Assembly (NCBI GenBank): GCA_007121975.1
Contig: SKJO01000108.1
Coordinates: 1 to 13,033, forward strand
Reading direction: 5' to 3'
From: Nitriliruptoraceae bacterium
Lineage (GTDB): Bacteria; Actinomycetota; Nitriliruptoria; Nitriliruptorales; Nitriliruptoraceae
DNA length: 13,033 nucleotides
Each line of letters starts with the position of its first letter. Within the stretch, counting starts at the first letter, position 1. A program made the position numbers and the translations under genes. Positions 5,936-12,965 of the stretch are shown in pieces. The notes under the pieces are model-generated. The model was not told the origin of the DNA. It searched no databases and saw only the letters and a list, made by a program, of their open reading frames with translations.

Positions 5936-7729
5936 ATGACCGTCTCCCTCCCGCCCGCAGCCACCCCCTGGCGGCAGCGGCTGCGTGGTGTACGCCGCTC
6001 CCACGCGCAGCGGCTGGCGACCGAGTGGGTGATCCTGCGCGTGCGCTACGGCGCAGCCGCCATCGCGGTGCTGGTCGTCTGGCTGGTCAGGGACACCACG
6101 CGCTCGCGGCTGTGGGTCGCCGGGCTGGTGCTGCTGGTCACTGCGGCGCTCGTCCACCTCGCGCTGCGCCGGCACCCCACGGCACGGCAGCTGACGGCGA
6201 TCAGCGCGGCCGCCTTCGCGGCGGACACGATGGCCACGCTGCTGACCCTGGCGATCGTCCGAGAGGACCCGGCCGATCCGGTGACCCTGGTGGCGCTGAT
6301 CCTGGCCATCGAGGCCGCGCTGCGCTGGCAGGTGCTCGGCGCCCTGCTGGTCGGCCTGGGGGCGGCCGTGGCCACCGCCGTGTGGACCCAGCTCGCGCAC
6401 CTGGTCGCGACCGGCGCCGACGCGCCGCTCGAGTACGCCGCCTTCCGGGGCACCGCCACCCTGCTGCTCGCGGCGATGGTCGGTGCCATGGTGCAGGCGC
6501 TCGAGTCGGCCAGGGAACGGGCACAGACCGTGCTGGAACTCTCGCCCGAGGTGATCCTCACGCTGGACGCCGACGGGCGGATCGTGACGGCGAACCCGGC
6601 CACCCGGCCGGTGCTCGGACATGCCCCCGATGGGCTGCTCGGGCGTCGCTGGCAGGACCTGCTGATCAGTGGGGAGCCCGGTGCGCTCCCGGAGACACCC
6701 ACCGGGGAGCTGATCACCCGGACCCTGCGCCACGCTGCGGGTCACCCCGTGTGGCTGGAGTGCAGCGTGCGGCACCAGCCGCGCACCGGGGGGTCGACCG
6801 TGATCGCTCGCGACATCACCGCCCGGCTCGCCTCCCAGCGACAGCGCGAGGAGTCCGAGCAGCGCTTCCGAGCCCTCTTCGACCACCACCTCGACGCCGT
6901 CTTCGGGCTCGATGGCGAAGGTCGGATCTCGGACGTGAACCCGGCCTGCACCCGGCTGCTCGGGCAGGGAGCCGAGCAACTGATCGGCACCCCGGCCGAC
7001 ACGTTCATCGCTCCGGCGACGCGGCCCGTGGCGAAGGCGGCGCTGGCACGGTCGCTGGCCGGCCACGCCGCGGACGTGGAGGTCGTCCTCGAGTTCGCGG
7101 ACGGCGGGCAGCGCCACGCCGAGCTGACCCTGCTGCCGATCGTGATCGACGGGGTCACCACCGGCGTGTTCGGCTTGGCCGAGGACATCACCGAGCGCAC
7201 CCGCCGCGAGGCCGAGCTGGCCTTCCGGGCCGGCCACGACGCGCTGACGGGGCTGCCCAACCGCACCACCCTGCTCAGCCACCTGGGGCGGCGGCTGGCG
7301 GAGGCCGGGACGACCGCCGTGCTGTTCATCGACCTCGACGGCTTCAAGGCGGTCAACGACGCCCACGGGCATGCCGCCGGCGACGCCGTGCTCGTCGCCA
7401 CCGCCCACCGGCTGCGCGGCATGGTGCGCAGCGACGACCTCGTGGCCCGGCTGGCAGGCGACGAGTTCTGCATCGTGCTGCACCCCACCGACGAGCCCGC
7501 CACCCGTCGCATCGCCGAGCGGTCCGCCGCCACGCTGCGCGAGCCGGTCCACGTGCCCGGCGCCACGCTGCGCGTCGGTGCGTCGGTCGGTCTGGCGCTG
7601 GCCGGGCCGGCGGAGCGCGCCTCGGACCTACTGGCCCGTGCCGACGCCGCGATGTACGCGGCCAAGGGCCGCCGCCGAAGCCCGTCGTCGCTCGACCCCG
7701 TGACCAGCGGGGACCGTCGCCGCCGCTGA
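5936..7729 (+). CDS. Membrane-bound diguanylate cyclase: 6 TM - PAS - PAS - GGDEF
   Basis: A 597-aa sensor enzyme making cyclic di-GMP from two GTP. About six hydrophobic helices (roughly 35-51, 59-77, 84-107, 115-130, 132-152, 167-189) form an N-terminal membrane sensor. Two PAS-like domains follow (about 195-297 and 306-420; each has a short post-PAS RDIT or EDIT segment), then a GGDEF domain (about 428-580). The cyclase core is well kept: DLDGFKAVNDAHGHAAGD (466-483) with metal Asp466, and LAGDEF (506-511). The first glycine of GGDEF is Ala507, a substitution also found in active cyclases. RSDD (498-501), five residues before the motif, is the RxxD product-inhibition site. No EAL domain is present. 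ATG 5936 has no strong SD; it is chosen because it precedes the TM region by a normal short tail. The gene is divergent from the P450 operon. Confidence 0.93.
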   Translation: MTVSLPPAATPWRQRLRGVRRSHAQRLATEWVILRVRYGAAAIAVLVVWLVRDTTRSRLWVAGLVLLVTAALVHLALRRHPTARQLTAISAAAFAADTMATLLTLAIVREDPADPVTLVALILAIEAALRWQVLGALLVGLGAAVATAVWTQLAHLVATGADAPLEYAAFRGTATLLLAAMVGAMVQALESARERAQTVLELSPEVILTLDADGRIVTANPATRPVLGHAPDGLLGRRWQDLLISGEPGALPETPTGELITRTLRHAAGHPVWLECSVRHQPRTGGSTVIARDITARLASQRQREESEQRFRALFDHHLDAVFGLDGEGRISDVNPACTRLLGQGAEQLIGTPADTFIAPATRPVAKAALARSLAGHAADVEVVLEFADGGQRHAELTLLPIVIDGVTTGVFGLAEDITERTRREAELAFRAGHDALTGLPNRTTLLSHLGRRLAEAGTTAVLFIDLDGFKAVNDAHGHAAGDAVLVATAHRLRGMVRSDDLVARLAGDEFCIVLHPTDEPATRRIAERSAATLREPVHVPGATLRVGASVGLALAGPAERASDLLARADAAMYAAKGRRRSPSSLDPVTSGDRRRR

Positions 7730-7787
7730 GCTCGTCGCCGCGTACCCTTCGCGCCCGCACGGCCGCCACCACGATCCGGAAGCCCCC

Positions 7788-8552
7788 ATGCGCGCCCTGT
7801 TCCTCCAGCACGACCCGGGGTCGGGCCCGGGCATGGCCGGCGAACTGCTCGAGGAACTCGGCTACCACCTCGAGGTGGTGGGCATGTCCGGGCGGCTCGA
7901 CGACGGCACCTGGCACGGGCGCTTCCCCGACCCGCTCGACCACGACCTGATCGTCCCGCTCGGTGCCGTCTGGTCGCTCAACGACCGCACCCAGGTCGGC
8001 ACCTGGATCGACGCCGAGCTCGAGCTGCTGCGCCGCGCGGACGCCCACGGCGTGCCGGTGCTCGGCATCTGCTTCGGGGGTCAGGCGCTCGCCGCCGCGC
8101 ACGGCGGCCACGTCGAACGCGCGCCGCGGCCCGAGCTCGGCTGGATCCAGCTCGACACCGACGATCCGGACCTGATCGCACCGGGCCCGTGGATGCAGTG
8201 GCACGAGGACCGCTTCGTGCTGCCACCCGGTGCCCTCGAGCTCGCCCGCAGTTCAGTCTGCCCCCAGGCGTTCCGGCTGCGCCGCAACCTCGGCCTGCAG
8301 TTCCATCCCGAGGTCGACCGCCGCGTGATCGAGCGCTGGCTCGACCTCGGCGGAGCCCAGGCCCTGACCGAGGTGGCCCGCGCAGGCAGCGACCCGGCCA
8401 CCCTGCGCGGCCACGCCGATCGCTTCCAGGCCCCGCGCCGCGAGGACCTGCGACGGATGCTCACCCGCTGGCTCACCGAGGTCGCGGCGGAACCACCGGA
8501 CGCACCCCCTCCCCCGCGCCGATCGGCCGCAGCCCCAGGCGTGCGGCGATGA
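7788..8552 (+). CDS. Class I glutamine amidotransferase-domain protein (GMP synthase glutaminase-like)
   Basis: A 254-aa stand-alone GATase-1 domain protein. GICFGGQALA carries nucleophile Cys95, and LQFHPEVD carries His173 and Glu175, so the triad is intact. Unlike the hydrolase at 143-877 it lacks the SGGGDIDP and NxLHHQAV signatures and resembles the GuaA-like free-standing group, whose members are mostly of unproven function. The C-terminal tail from about residue 235 is proline/arginine-rich and lies in the region overlapping the opposite-strand acetyltransferase. Start ATG 7788 has GGAAG 5 nt upstream. The gene is 58 bp after the diguanylate cyclase in the same direction and may be cotranscribed with it, but no functional link is evident. 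Acceptor substrate unknown. Confidence 0.88.
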   Translation: MRALFLQHDPGSGPGMAGELLEELGYHLEVVGMSGRLDDGTWHGRFPDPLDHDLIVPLGAVWSLNDRTQVGTWIDAELELLRRADAHGVPVLGICFGGQALAAAHGGHVERAPRPELGWIQLDTDDPDLIAPGPWMQWHEDRFVLPPGALELARSSVCPQAFRLRRNLGLQFHPEVDRRVIERWLDLGGAQALTEVARAGSDPATLRGHADRFQAPRREDLRRMLTRWLTEVAAEPPDAPPPPRRSAAAPGVRR

Positions 8553-9216
8553 TCGCCGAGGGCACGTTGACCTCACGGTGGCGGTAGAGCACGACCCGCG
8601 GATCGTCGAGCAGCAGCTCGCAGAGCCGGGAGATCGCCGCGCCGCCCACCCCCCGACCGCGCGCGTCGGGGTCGGCGACCACCCCGAGGTCGGCGAACCC
8701 GCGCCAGTCCACGACGCTGGCGACCGCGACGATCCGGCCATCCTGCACCGCACCGACGCTGCGCTGGTGCTCGCCACCAACGCCCACGTCCCCCTCCTCC
8801 TGATCGGCGGGGGGACAGCGCCGCAAGAACGCGGCCAGCGCACGGCGGTCGTCCTCGGTCAGCTCGCGCACCTCGGTGCGGGCGGGAACCGGCAGCGGAT
8901 CGAAGCGCTCCGGGTCGAGCACCAGCAGCTGGGCGCGGTCCTCGGGCTGCACCCGCAACGGCAGACCGAGCAGCAGGTCGTCGGCGCTCATGCGGTGCTC
9001 CGCCGGCCGCCGGCGCGCCACGGCCTCAACCGCCGCGCGCCGGGAGGGCGCGACCTCCACCACGGTGCGCTGCCCGGCCGGCCACAGCTGGATGACGTCG
9101 CGCGCAGTGCGACGGGGGTCGGCGACCACCAGGGTCCCGGGCACGGTGAGCAGGTCGGGATCGCAGCCCAACGCCCGCGCCCAGGTCGCCCGGATCCGGG
9201 CATCCACGGCGGTCAT
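8473..9216 (-). CDS. GNAT-family N-acetyltransferase with N-terminal extension
   Basis: A 247-aa protein. The C-terminal half (about 113-235) is a GNAT domain: acetyl-CoA-binding motif A is LGVVADPDARGRGVGGAAI (177-195, with RGRGVG at the pyrophosphate turn), and motif B is the NVPSAIIAARLGLRPIG stretch (217-233). The first roughly 110 residues match no domain I recognise, and the acceptor substrate cannot be inferred. Start ATG 9216 has GAGGA about 6 nt upstream. The final 80 bp overlap the 3' end of the plus-strand amidotransferase; motif B extends close to the overlap, so the reading frame there is likely genuine. The gene is divergent from the GH1 glycosidase. Confidence 0.88.
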   Translation of the reverse strand: MTAVDARIRATWARALGCDPDLLTVPGTLVVADPRRTARDVIQLWPAGQRTVVEVAPSRRAAVEAVARRRPAEHRMSADDLLLGLPLRVQPEDRAQLLVLDPERFDPLPVPARTEVRELTEDDRRALAAFLRRCPPADQEEGDVGVGGEHQRSVGAVQDGRIVAVASVVDWRGFADLGVVADPDARGRGVGGAAISRLCELLLDDPRVVLYRHREVNVPSAIIAARLGLRPIGAGEGVRPVVPPRPR

Positions 9217-9297
9217 CGACGGTCCTCAGGGCCGCAGGCGGCACACGCAACCCGACGGCGCTGAACCCCACGCTACCCGCCGCACCGCAGCCGTCCT

Positions 9298-9353
9298 GCA
9301 CGTGCGGTCGCGATGTGGGCATGATGCACCCCACCGCGTCGGGCGCGACGCGG
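9298..9353. promoter_or_regulatory. Palindrome cluster between the GNAT and GH1 genes
   Basis: Three symmetric elements lie upstream of the glycosidase: GCACGTGC (9298-9305, perfect), an imperfect palindrome GTGGG-N10-CCCAC with GCATGATGC inside it (9315-9334), and CCGCGTCG-GGCG-CGACGCGG (9334-9353), with 8-bp perfect arms. The last ends 7 bp before the glycosidase SD, so it could be an operator or an mRNA hairpin limiting ribosome access. No LacI-type consensus is obvious and no cognate regulator is encoded beside it. Symmetry is seen directly; function is inference. Confidence 0.4.
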
Positions 9354-9360
9354 CCCCGTG

Positions 9361-9366
9361 AGGAGG
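9361..9366 (+). promoter_or_regulatory. Ribosome binding site deciding the GH1 start
   Basis: AGGAGG is followed by a 9-nt spacer and ATG at 9376. An in-frame GTG at 9358 lies upstream of, and would include, this SD, so it is not the likely start. Confidence 0.7.
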
Positions 9367-9375
9367 TTGTCGAGT

Positions 9376-10821
9376 ATGTCGATCCGCTCCCGAGCTGCCT
9401 GGCTTGGTCTGGCTCTGGCCGGTGCCGGGGTGGCCGCCGGCCTGCGCCGCGACCAGACCCGTCCGCTGCGCCGGGGTCCCACCGAGGTCCCCGAGGTCGA
9501 CCCCGAGCTGCCCCGCTTCCCCGCCGGGTTCCACTTCGGTGCCGCCACCTCGGCGCACCAGGTGGAAGGGGGCACGACCAACAACAACTGGACGAGATGG
9601 GAACGTGAGCTGCGCCCGGACGGACGCACGGGTGTGCTCACCGGGGAGTGGTGCGGGCAGGCCTCTGAGCACTGGGAACGGTTCGAGGACGACGTCGAGC
9701 GCATGGTCGCGCTCGGGCTCGACACCTACCGCTTCTCGGTGGAGTGGAGCCGCATCGAGCCCGAACCCGGCCGCTTCGACGACGCCGCGCTCGAGCGCTA
9801 CCGCTCGTGGTGTGTGACGCTGCGCGAGGCCGGCATCACCCCGATGGTGACCCTGCACCACTTCACCGAACCGCTGTGGCTGACCGATCGGGGAGGCTTC
9901 GAGCAGCCCGGCGCCACCGTCGCCTTCGAGGCCTTCACCGAGCGGGTGGTCGACGCGCTCGGCGAGTACGTGGACTGGTGGGTGACCATCAACGAACCCA
10001 ACGTCTACTGCGTGCTCGGCTGGCTGTACGGGGAGTTCCCGCCCGGCGCCAAGGACCTGGGCCGCGCCGCCACGGTGCTCTACCACCTGATGGAGGCCCA
10101 CGCCCGCGCCTACCACGCCATCCACAAGCGGGCGAACGCCTCCACGGACCCGGCGGCGCTGCCCGCCCAGGTGTCGATCGCCCAGAACCTGTCGCTGTTC
10201 GAGCCCCGCTCCTGGGCGAATCCGGCCGAGGTGGCAGCCACCCGCATCGTGCATCGCAACTACAACGCGGCACCGATCCACGCCTGCCAGACGGGCCGGT
10301 TGCGCTTCGGGTTCCCCGGCGCCGGCGTCAACCGCCGCGTTCCCGGGCTCGAGGGCACCCTGGACTGGCTCGGGGTCAACCACTACTTCCGGCAGTTGGT
10401 CAAGGTCCCCGGCCCCGAGGGACTGCCCGAGGCCGGCTTCGACCACTCCAGCCTCAAGAGCCAGATGGGCTGGGACCTGCTGCCCGGCACGCTGGCCCGT
10501 GCGGTGCGCTGGGCCGACCGCTACCAGCTGCCGATCGTGGTCACCGAGCACGGCATCGCCGACGACGCCCAACCCGACCTGAAGCGCGAGTGGTTCCTGC
10601 AGGAGTCTCTGGCGGGCCTGGCCGAGGCCGTCGAGCACGGCGTCGACGTGCGCGGCTACCTGCACTGGTCGCTGATGGACAACTTCGAGTGGGCGCAGGG
10701 CTTCGGGCCCCGCTTCGGGCTGTACCGGGTGGACTACGACACCCAGGAGCGAACGCTGACCACCGGCGGTGAGCGTTACCGCGACATCATCGCCGCGAAC
10801 CGTCCGATGCCGCCCGGGTGA
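9376..10821 (+). CDS. Glycoside hydrolase family 1 enzyme (beta-glucosidase/beta-glycosidase type), N-terminally membrane anchored
   Basis: A 481-aa retaining beta-glycosidase. The GH1 barrel starts near residue 47 (RFPAGFHFGAATSAHQVEG). Glycone-site residues are present: Gln62, His161, Asn206 with acid/base Glu207 in TINEPN, nucleophile Glu391 in VVTEHG, Trp431, Glu438 and Trp439 in NFEW. The usual TENG is TEHG here (His392). Residues 1-46 are extra: basic start MSIRSR, a hydrophobic stretch at about 8-22 (AWLGLALAGAGVAAG), then an Arg/Pro-rich linker. This looks like an uncleaved signal anchor or possibly a signal peptide, placing the enzyme at or outside the membrane (inference). The sugar substrate cannot be told from sequence. 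The 3' end overlaps the opposite-strand decarboxylase by 35 bp. Confidence 0.93.
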   Translation: MSIRSRAAWLGLALAGAGVAAGLRRDQTRPLRRGPTEVPEVDPELPRFPAGFHFGAATSAHQVEGGTTNNNWTRWERELRPDGRTGVLTGEWCGQASEHWERFEDDVERMVALGLDTYRFSVEWSRIEPEPGRFDDAALERYRSWCVTLREAGITPMVTLHHFTEPLWLTDRGGFEQPGATVAFEAFTERVVDALGEYVDWWVTINEPNVYCVLGWLYGEFPPGAKDLGRAATVLYHLMEAHARAYHAIHKRANASTDPAALPAQVSIAQNLSLFEPRSWANPAEVAATRIVHRNYNAAPIHACQTGRLRFGFPGAGVNRRVPGLEGTLDWLGVNHYFRQLVKVPGPEGLPEAGFDHSSLKSQMGWDLLPGTLARAVRWADRYQLPIVVTEHGIADDAQPDLKREWFLQESLAGLAEAVEHGVDVRGYLHWSLMDNFEWAQGFGPRFGLYRVDYDTQERTLTTGGERYRDIIAANRPMPPG

Positions 10822-12187
10822 TGCGCTCGAGCGCCACGGCGACGTGCTCGGCGGTGGTGCGGTGCGACAGCACCGCCAGGCGAAGCGTGACCCGCCCGTC
10901 GATGCGGGTGGACGACAACCGCACCCGGCCGTCGGCGTTCACCGCCCGCAGCAACGCGTCCTGCGCGGCGTCGTCCCCCGGCCCCCGGAAGGTGACGATC
11001 GACAGGTCGGGGCCCCCCACCACCTCGAGGTGGGGGTCGTCGGCGAGCGCGCGTCCCGCCAGCTCGGCGAGGTCCAGCGCCCGGTCCAGGGCGGCCCGGA
11101 AGGCGTCGACCCCGTGCAGCGCCAGCGGCAGCCACAGCCGCAGCCCCCGCCAGGCGCGGGTCAGCTCCGGGCTGATGGCGCTGAAGTCGGGCAGGGCGTC
11201 GAGATCCTCGGTCGTGTCGCGCAGGTAGTCGGCGTCCTCGTCGAAGGCACGTGCGAGGTCGTCGCGCTCGCGTACGACCAGCGCCCCGGTGCCAAACGGC
11301 AGGAACAGCGACTTGTGGGGGTCGAGGGTGATCGAGTCGGCCTGCTCGATGCCGGCCAGCCGGTGGCGGCCACGCTCGGTGAGCTGGAAGAACCCGCCGT
11401 AGGCCGCATCGACGTGGAACCACACCCCGGTCTGCCCCGCCACCTCGGCCAGCGCGGACAGCGGATCGACCGCGCCGGCGTTGGTGGTCCCGGCGGCCCC
11501 CACCACCGCGATCGGGCGCAGTCCGTCGGCGAGATCCTGCTTGATGGCGACACGGACCGCCTCGGGATCCAGACGCAGCCCGTCGGCGGTCGCGCACACC
11601 CGCACGTGCTCACCGCGCAGTCCGGCGATGCGGGCGGCCTTGCGCACCGAGGCGTGCGCGTGCTCGCCGACGTACAGGGTGGCCAGCTGCGGCGCGCCCG
11701 GCGCCAGGCGCTCCCGCGCGGCGACCACCGCGGTGAGGTTGGCCATCGACCCCCCGGAGGTCAGCACCGCCTGGGCCCGCTCGGGCAGCCCGAAGCGTTC
11801 GGTCATCCAGCGCAGCACGCTCTGCTCGAGGGCGACCGCCGCCGGCGCGAACCCGGGCAGCCCGGTGTAGCGGTTGGCCACCGCGGCGATCAGCTCGGCC
11901 AGTCCGGCGGTCAGCAGCCCGGAGCCGGGGATGTAGCCGAGCTCGCCGCCGGCCGCGTTGCGGTCCCCGGTCGCGAGTACGGCGCGGAGGGTGTCCAGCG
12001 CCTGATCGACCGCGACCGGCTCGCCGGGCCGGGAGACCAGCAGCTCGTCGACGAGGTCCTGCCCGCGCGGATGGCCGGTCACCGCAGCGCGGTCCGCGCC
12101 GGCGAGCAGCTCGGTCACGAGCGCACCGACCCGGGCGAGCAGCTCGTCGGTCTGCTCGGCCGGTGGGTCGAAGGCGGTCAGGTGCAC
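10787..12187 (-). CDS. PLP-dependent group II amino-acid decarboxylase (aromatic-L-amino-acid decarboxylase-like)
   Basis: A 466-aa fold-type I PLP enzyme of usual length. Cofactor motifs: TSGGSMANL (143-151) for the phosphate, EHAHASVRKAA (175-185) with the ring-stacking His, GTTNAGAVD (233-241), HVDAAYGG (258-265) with Asp260 for the pyridine nitrogen, and DPHKSLFLPFGTGAL with Schiff-base Lys292. FSAISPELTRAWRGLRLWLPL and a C-terminal LRLAVLSHRTT also fit the group. Expected reaction: L-amino acid to amine + CO2; aromatic substrates are common but the specificity is not readable, and amino-acid-dependent aldehyde synthases share this fold. Start is GTG 12187 with AGGAGG at 12199..12194 (spacer 6). 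The frame stays open upstream through the repeat array, but the SD decides against that. It is divergent from an Lrp/AsnC regulator, its probable controller. Confidence 0.92.
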   Translation of the reverse strand: MHLTAFDPPAEQTDELLARVGALVTELLAGADRAAVTGHPRGQDLVDELLVSRPGEPVAVDQALDTLRAVLATGDRNAAGGELGYIPGSGLLTAGLAELIAAVANRYTGLPGFAPAAVALEQSVLRWMTERFGLPERAQAVLTSGGSMANLTAVVAARERLAPGAPQLATLYVGEHAHASVRKAARIAGLRGEHVRVCATADGLRLDPEAVRVAIKQDLADGLRPIAVVGAAGTTNAGAVDPLSALAEVAGQTGVWFHVDAAYGGFFQLTERGRHRLAGIEQADSITLDPHKSLFLPFGTGALVVRERDDLARAFDEDADYLRDTTEDLDALPDFSAISPELTRAWRGLRLWLPLALHGVDAFRAALDRALDLAELAGRALADDPHLEVVGGPDLSIVTFRGPGDDAAQDALLRAVNADGRVRLSSTRIDGRVTLRLAVLSHRTTAEHVAVALERITRAASDGSRR

Positions 12188-12193
12188 GGGCGG

Positions 12194-12199
12194 CCTCCT
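12194..12199 (-). promoter_or_regulatory. Ribosome binding site deciding the decarboxylase GTG start
   Basis: On the minus strand GAGGAGG precedes the GTG at 12187 by 6 nt. This makes the GTG the likely start, although the reading frame remains open for another roughly 320 nt upstream. Confidence 0.7.
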
Positions 12200-12212
12200 C
12201 TCGATCGGGGTG

Positions 12213-12292
12213 GGATCTGGGCGGAGTGGGGTCCGAGCGGGATCGGGTCTGGACGGAGTGGGGCCTGGACGGGATGGGGTCTGGACGGGATG
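12213..12292. repeat. Five tandem 16-bp repeats between the decarboxylase and the Lrp/AsnC gene
   Basis: Units start at 12213, 12229, 12245, 12261 and 12277, consensus GGGTCTGGACGGGATG on the plus strand. Units 3 to 5 differ from each other at one to three positions; units 1 and 2 are more diverged. There are no spacers. The array ends 25 bp from the decarboxylase start, so it lies in its promoter or 5' leader. The plus strand has many GGG runs (G-quadruplex potential); the minus-strand transcript would be C-rich. The 16-bp period is about 1.5 helical turns, so every second unit faces the same side, which could suit an oligomeric regulator (inference). Confidence 0.9.
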
Positions 12293-12314
12293 AATCAGCG
12301 ACGGTAACGATTCA
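12291..12314. promoter_or_regulatory. Spaced inverted repeat TGAATC-N12-GATTCA; candidate operator
   Basis: Perfect 6-bp arms (12291-12296 and 12309-12314) lie at the junction of the repeat array and a visibly AT-richer stretch (12300-12406). A second small inverted repeat TTGC-CCTC-GCAA follows at 12331-12342. This stretch must hold promoters for both divergent genes, and TATGGT at 12362-12367 is a -10-like hexamer for the regulator but lacks a good -35 partner. Lrp/AsnC proteins usually autoregulate from such regions, so these are candidate binding sites. Confidence 0.35.
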
Positions 12315-12406
12315 GAGGTGATTGTCGTTCTTGCCCTCGCAACGAGCGACGAACTGTCCGCTATGGTCGACCTCTCACAACAATCTGTCGAGATATTGGT
12401 GGGATC

Positions 12407-12886
12407 ATGGCTGCCGTGTCGTTCGCCGCGGATCAGGTGGACCTCGCGCTGCTGCGCACACTGCGCGAGGACGGTCGGCAGTCGGTGTCGGCGCTGGCCC
12501 GTGATCTGCACCTGTCACGCTCGGCGGTGCACCAGCGCCTCGAGCGCCTCATCGACGCGCGGGTGCTGCTCGGCTTCACCCCCCGGGTCGATTCCCGGCC
12601 ACTGGGCAACACCATCGCCGCCTGCGTGCTGCTCACCGCCGGACAGGGAGCGAGCCTGGACTGGCCCCCGCTGCGCCGCGCGATCCTCGAGCTGCCCCAC
12701 GTCGAGTACGCCGCGCTGGTCACCGGCGAGGCCGACGTGCTGCTGCTGGTGCGGGTCAGCGACCTCGACGAACTGCGCCGCTTCCTGATGGACGAACTGC
12801 GGCGCATCTCGGGGATGCGCGGCACGCTGACCCTGCTGGTGCTCGAGGAGGTGGTCCGCCGCGCGTTCCTGCTGCCCGGCGAGTGA
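12407..12886 (+). CDS. Lrp/AsnC-family transcriptional regulator
   Basis: A 159-aa protein of standard length. The N-terminal AsnC helix-turn-helix (about 8-55) reads VDLALLRTLREDGRQSVSALARDLHLSRSAVHQRLERL, followed by a hinge and a RAM/ligand domain (about 65-155) with the usual alternating beta pattern, including VEYAALVTGEADVLLLVRVSDLDELRRFL. Family members form dimers to octamers, bind amino acids at RAM-domain interfaces and control amino-acid metabolism genes and themselves. Start ATG 12407 has only a weak GGTGGG upstream. The gene is divergent from the amino-acid decarboxylase across a 219-bp region with tandem repeats, so it probably controls that gene in response to its substrate or product (inference). 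Confidence 0.93.
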   Translation: MAAVSFAADQVDLALLRTLREDGRQSVSALARDLHLSRSAVHQRLERLIDARVLLGFTPRVDSRPLGNTIAACVLLTAGQGASLDWPPLRRAILELPHVEYAALVTGEADVLLLVRVSDLDELRRFLMDELRRISGMRGTLTLLVLEEVVRRAFLLPGE

Positions 12887-12963
12887 GCCGCTTCCGCGGC
12901 AGGCCACCGTGTGCGATGAACGCACCCGGACGGGCGCCCTACGTCCGACGGGCGGCGGCGCCC
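12887..12963 (+). terminator. Row of short hairpins directly after the regulator; possible terminator
   Basis: Immediately after the TGA stop comes GCCGC-TTCC-GCGGC (12887-12900), then GTGCG-N5-CGCAC (12911-12925), CGGACG-N9-CGTCCG (12927-12947) and GGGCG-GCGG-CGCCC (12950-12963), all with perfect arms. No T-tract follows any of them, so this is not a textbook intrinsic terminator, though many actinobacterial terminators lack one. It could equally be a structured leader or a control region for a gene beyond the window. Confidence 0.4.
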
Positions 12964-12965
12964 CC

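Noticed and set aside
5903..7552. Long minus-strand open frame opposite the diguanylate cyclase.
   Set aside because: No domain or credible start, and Gly/Gln/His-rich composition typical of antisense shadows. The plus-strand protein has clear TM, PAS and GGDEF domains.
7788..8552. Second glutamine amidotransferase as part of the gamma-glutamylation pathway.
   Set aside because: It is on the other strand, beyond the diguanylate cyclase, and lacks the PuuD-type signatures. Nothing but the shared fold links it to the operon.
9226..10665. Minus-strand open frame opposite the GH1 gene.
   Set aside because: Antisense of a gene with complete GH1 catalytic motifs; no motifs of its own.
12213..12292. 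Repeat array considered as a CRISPR.
   Set aside because: Units are 16 bp, contiguous and without spacers, and no cas genes are nearby.
10769..12307. Plus-strand open frame opposite the decarboxylase.
   Set aside because: Antisense of a complete PLP decarboxylase. Its end runs through the tandem repeats and gives low-complexity protein.
12188..12511. N-terminal extension of the decarboxylase through the repeat array.
   Set aside because: The frame is open, but it would give a Pro/Arg/Ser repeat tail and run into the divergent regulator gene. The GTG at 12187 has a near-perfect SD.
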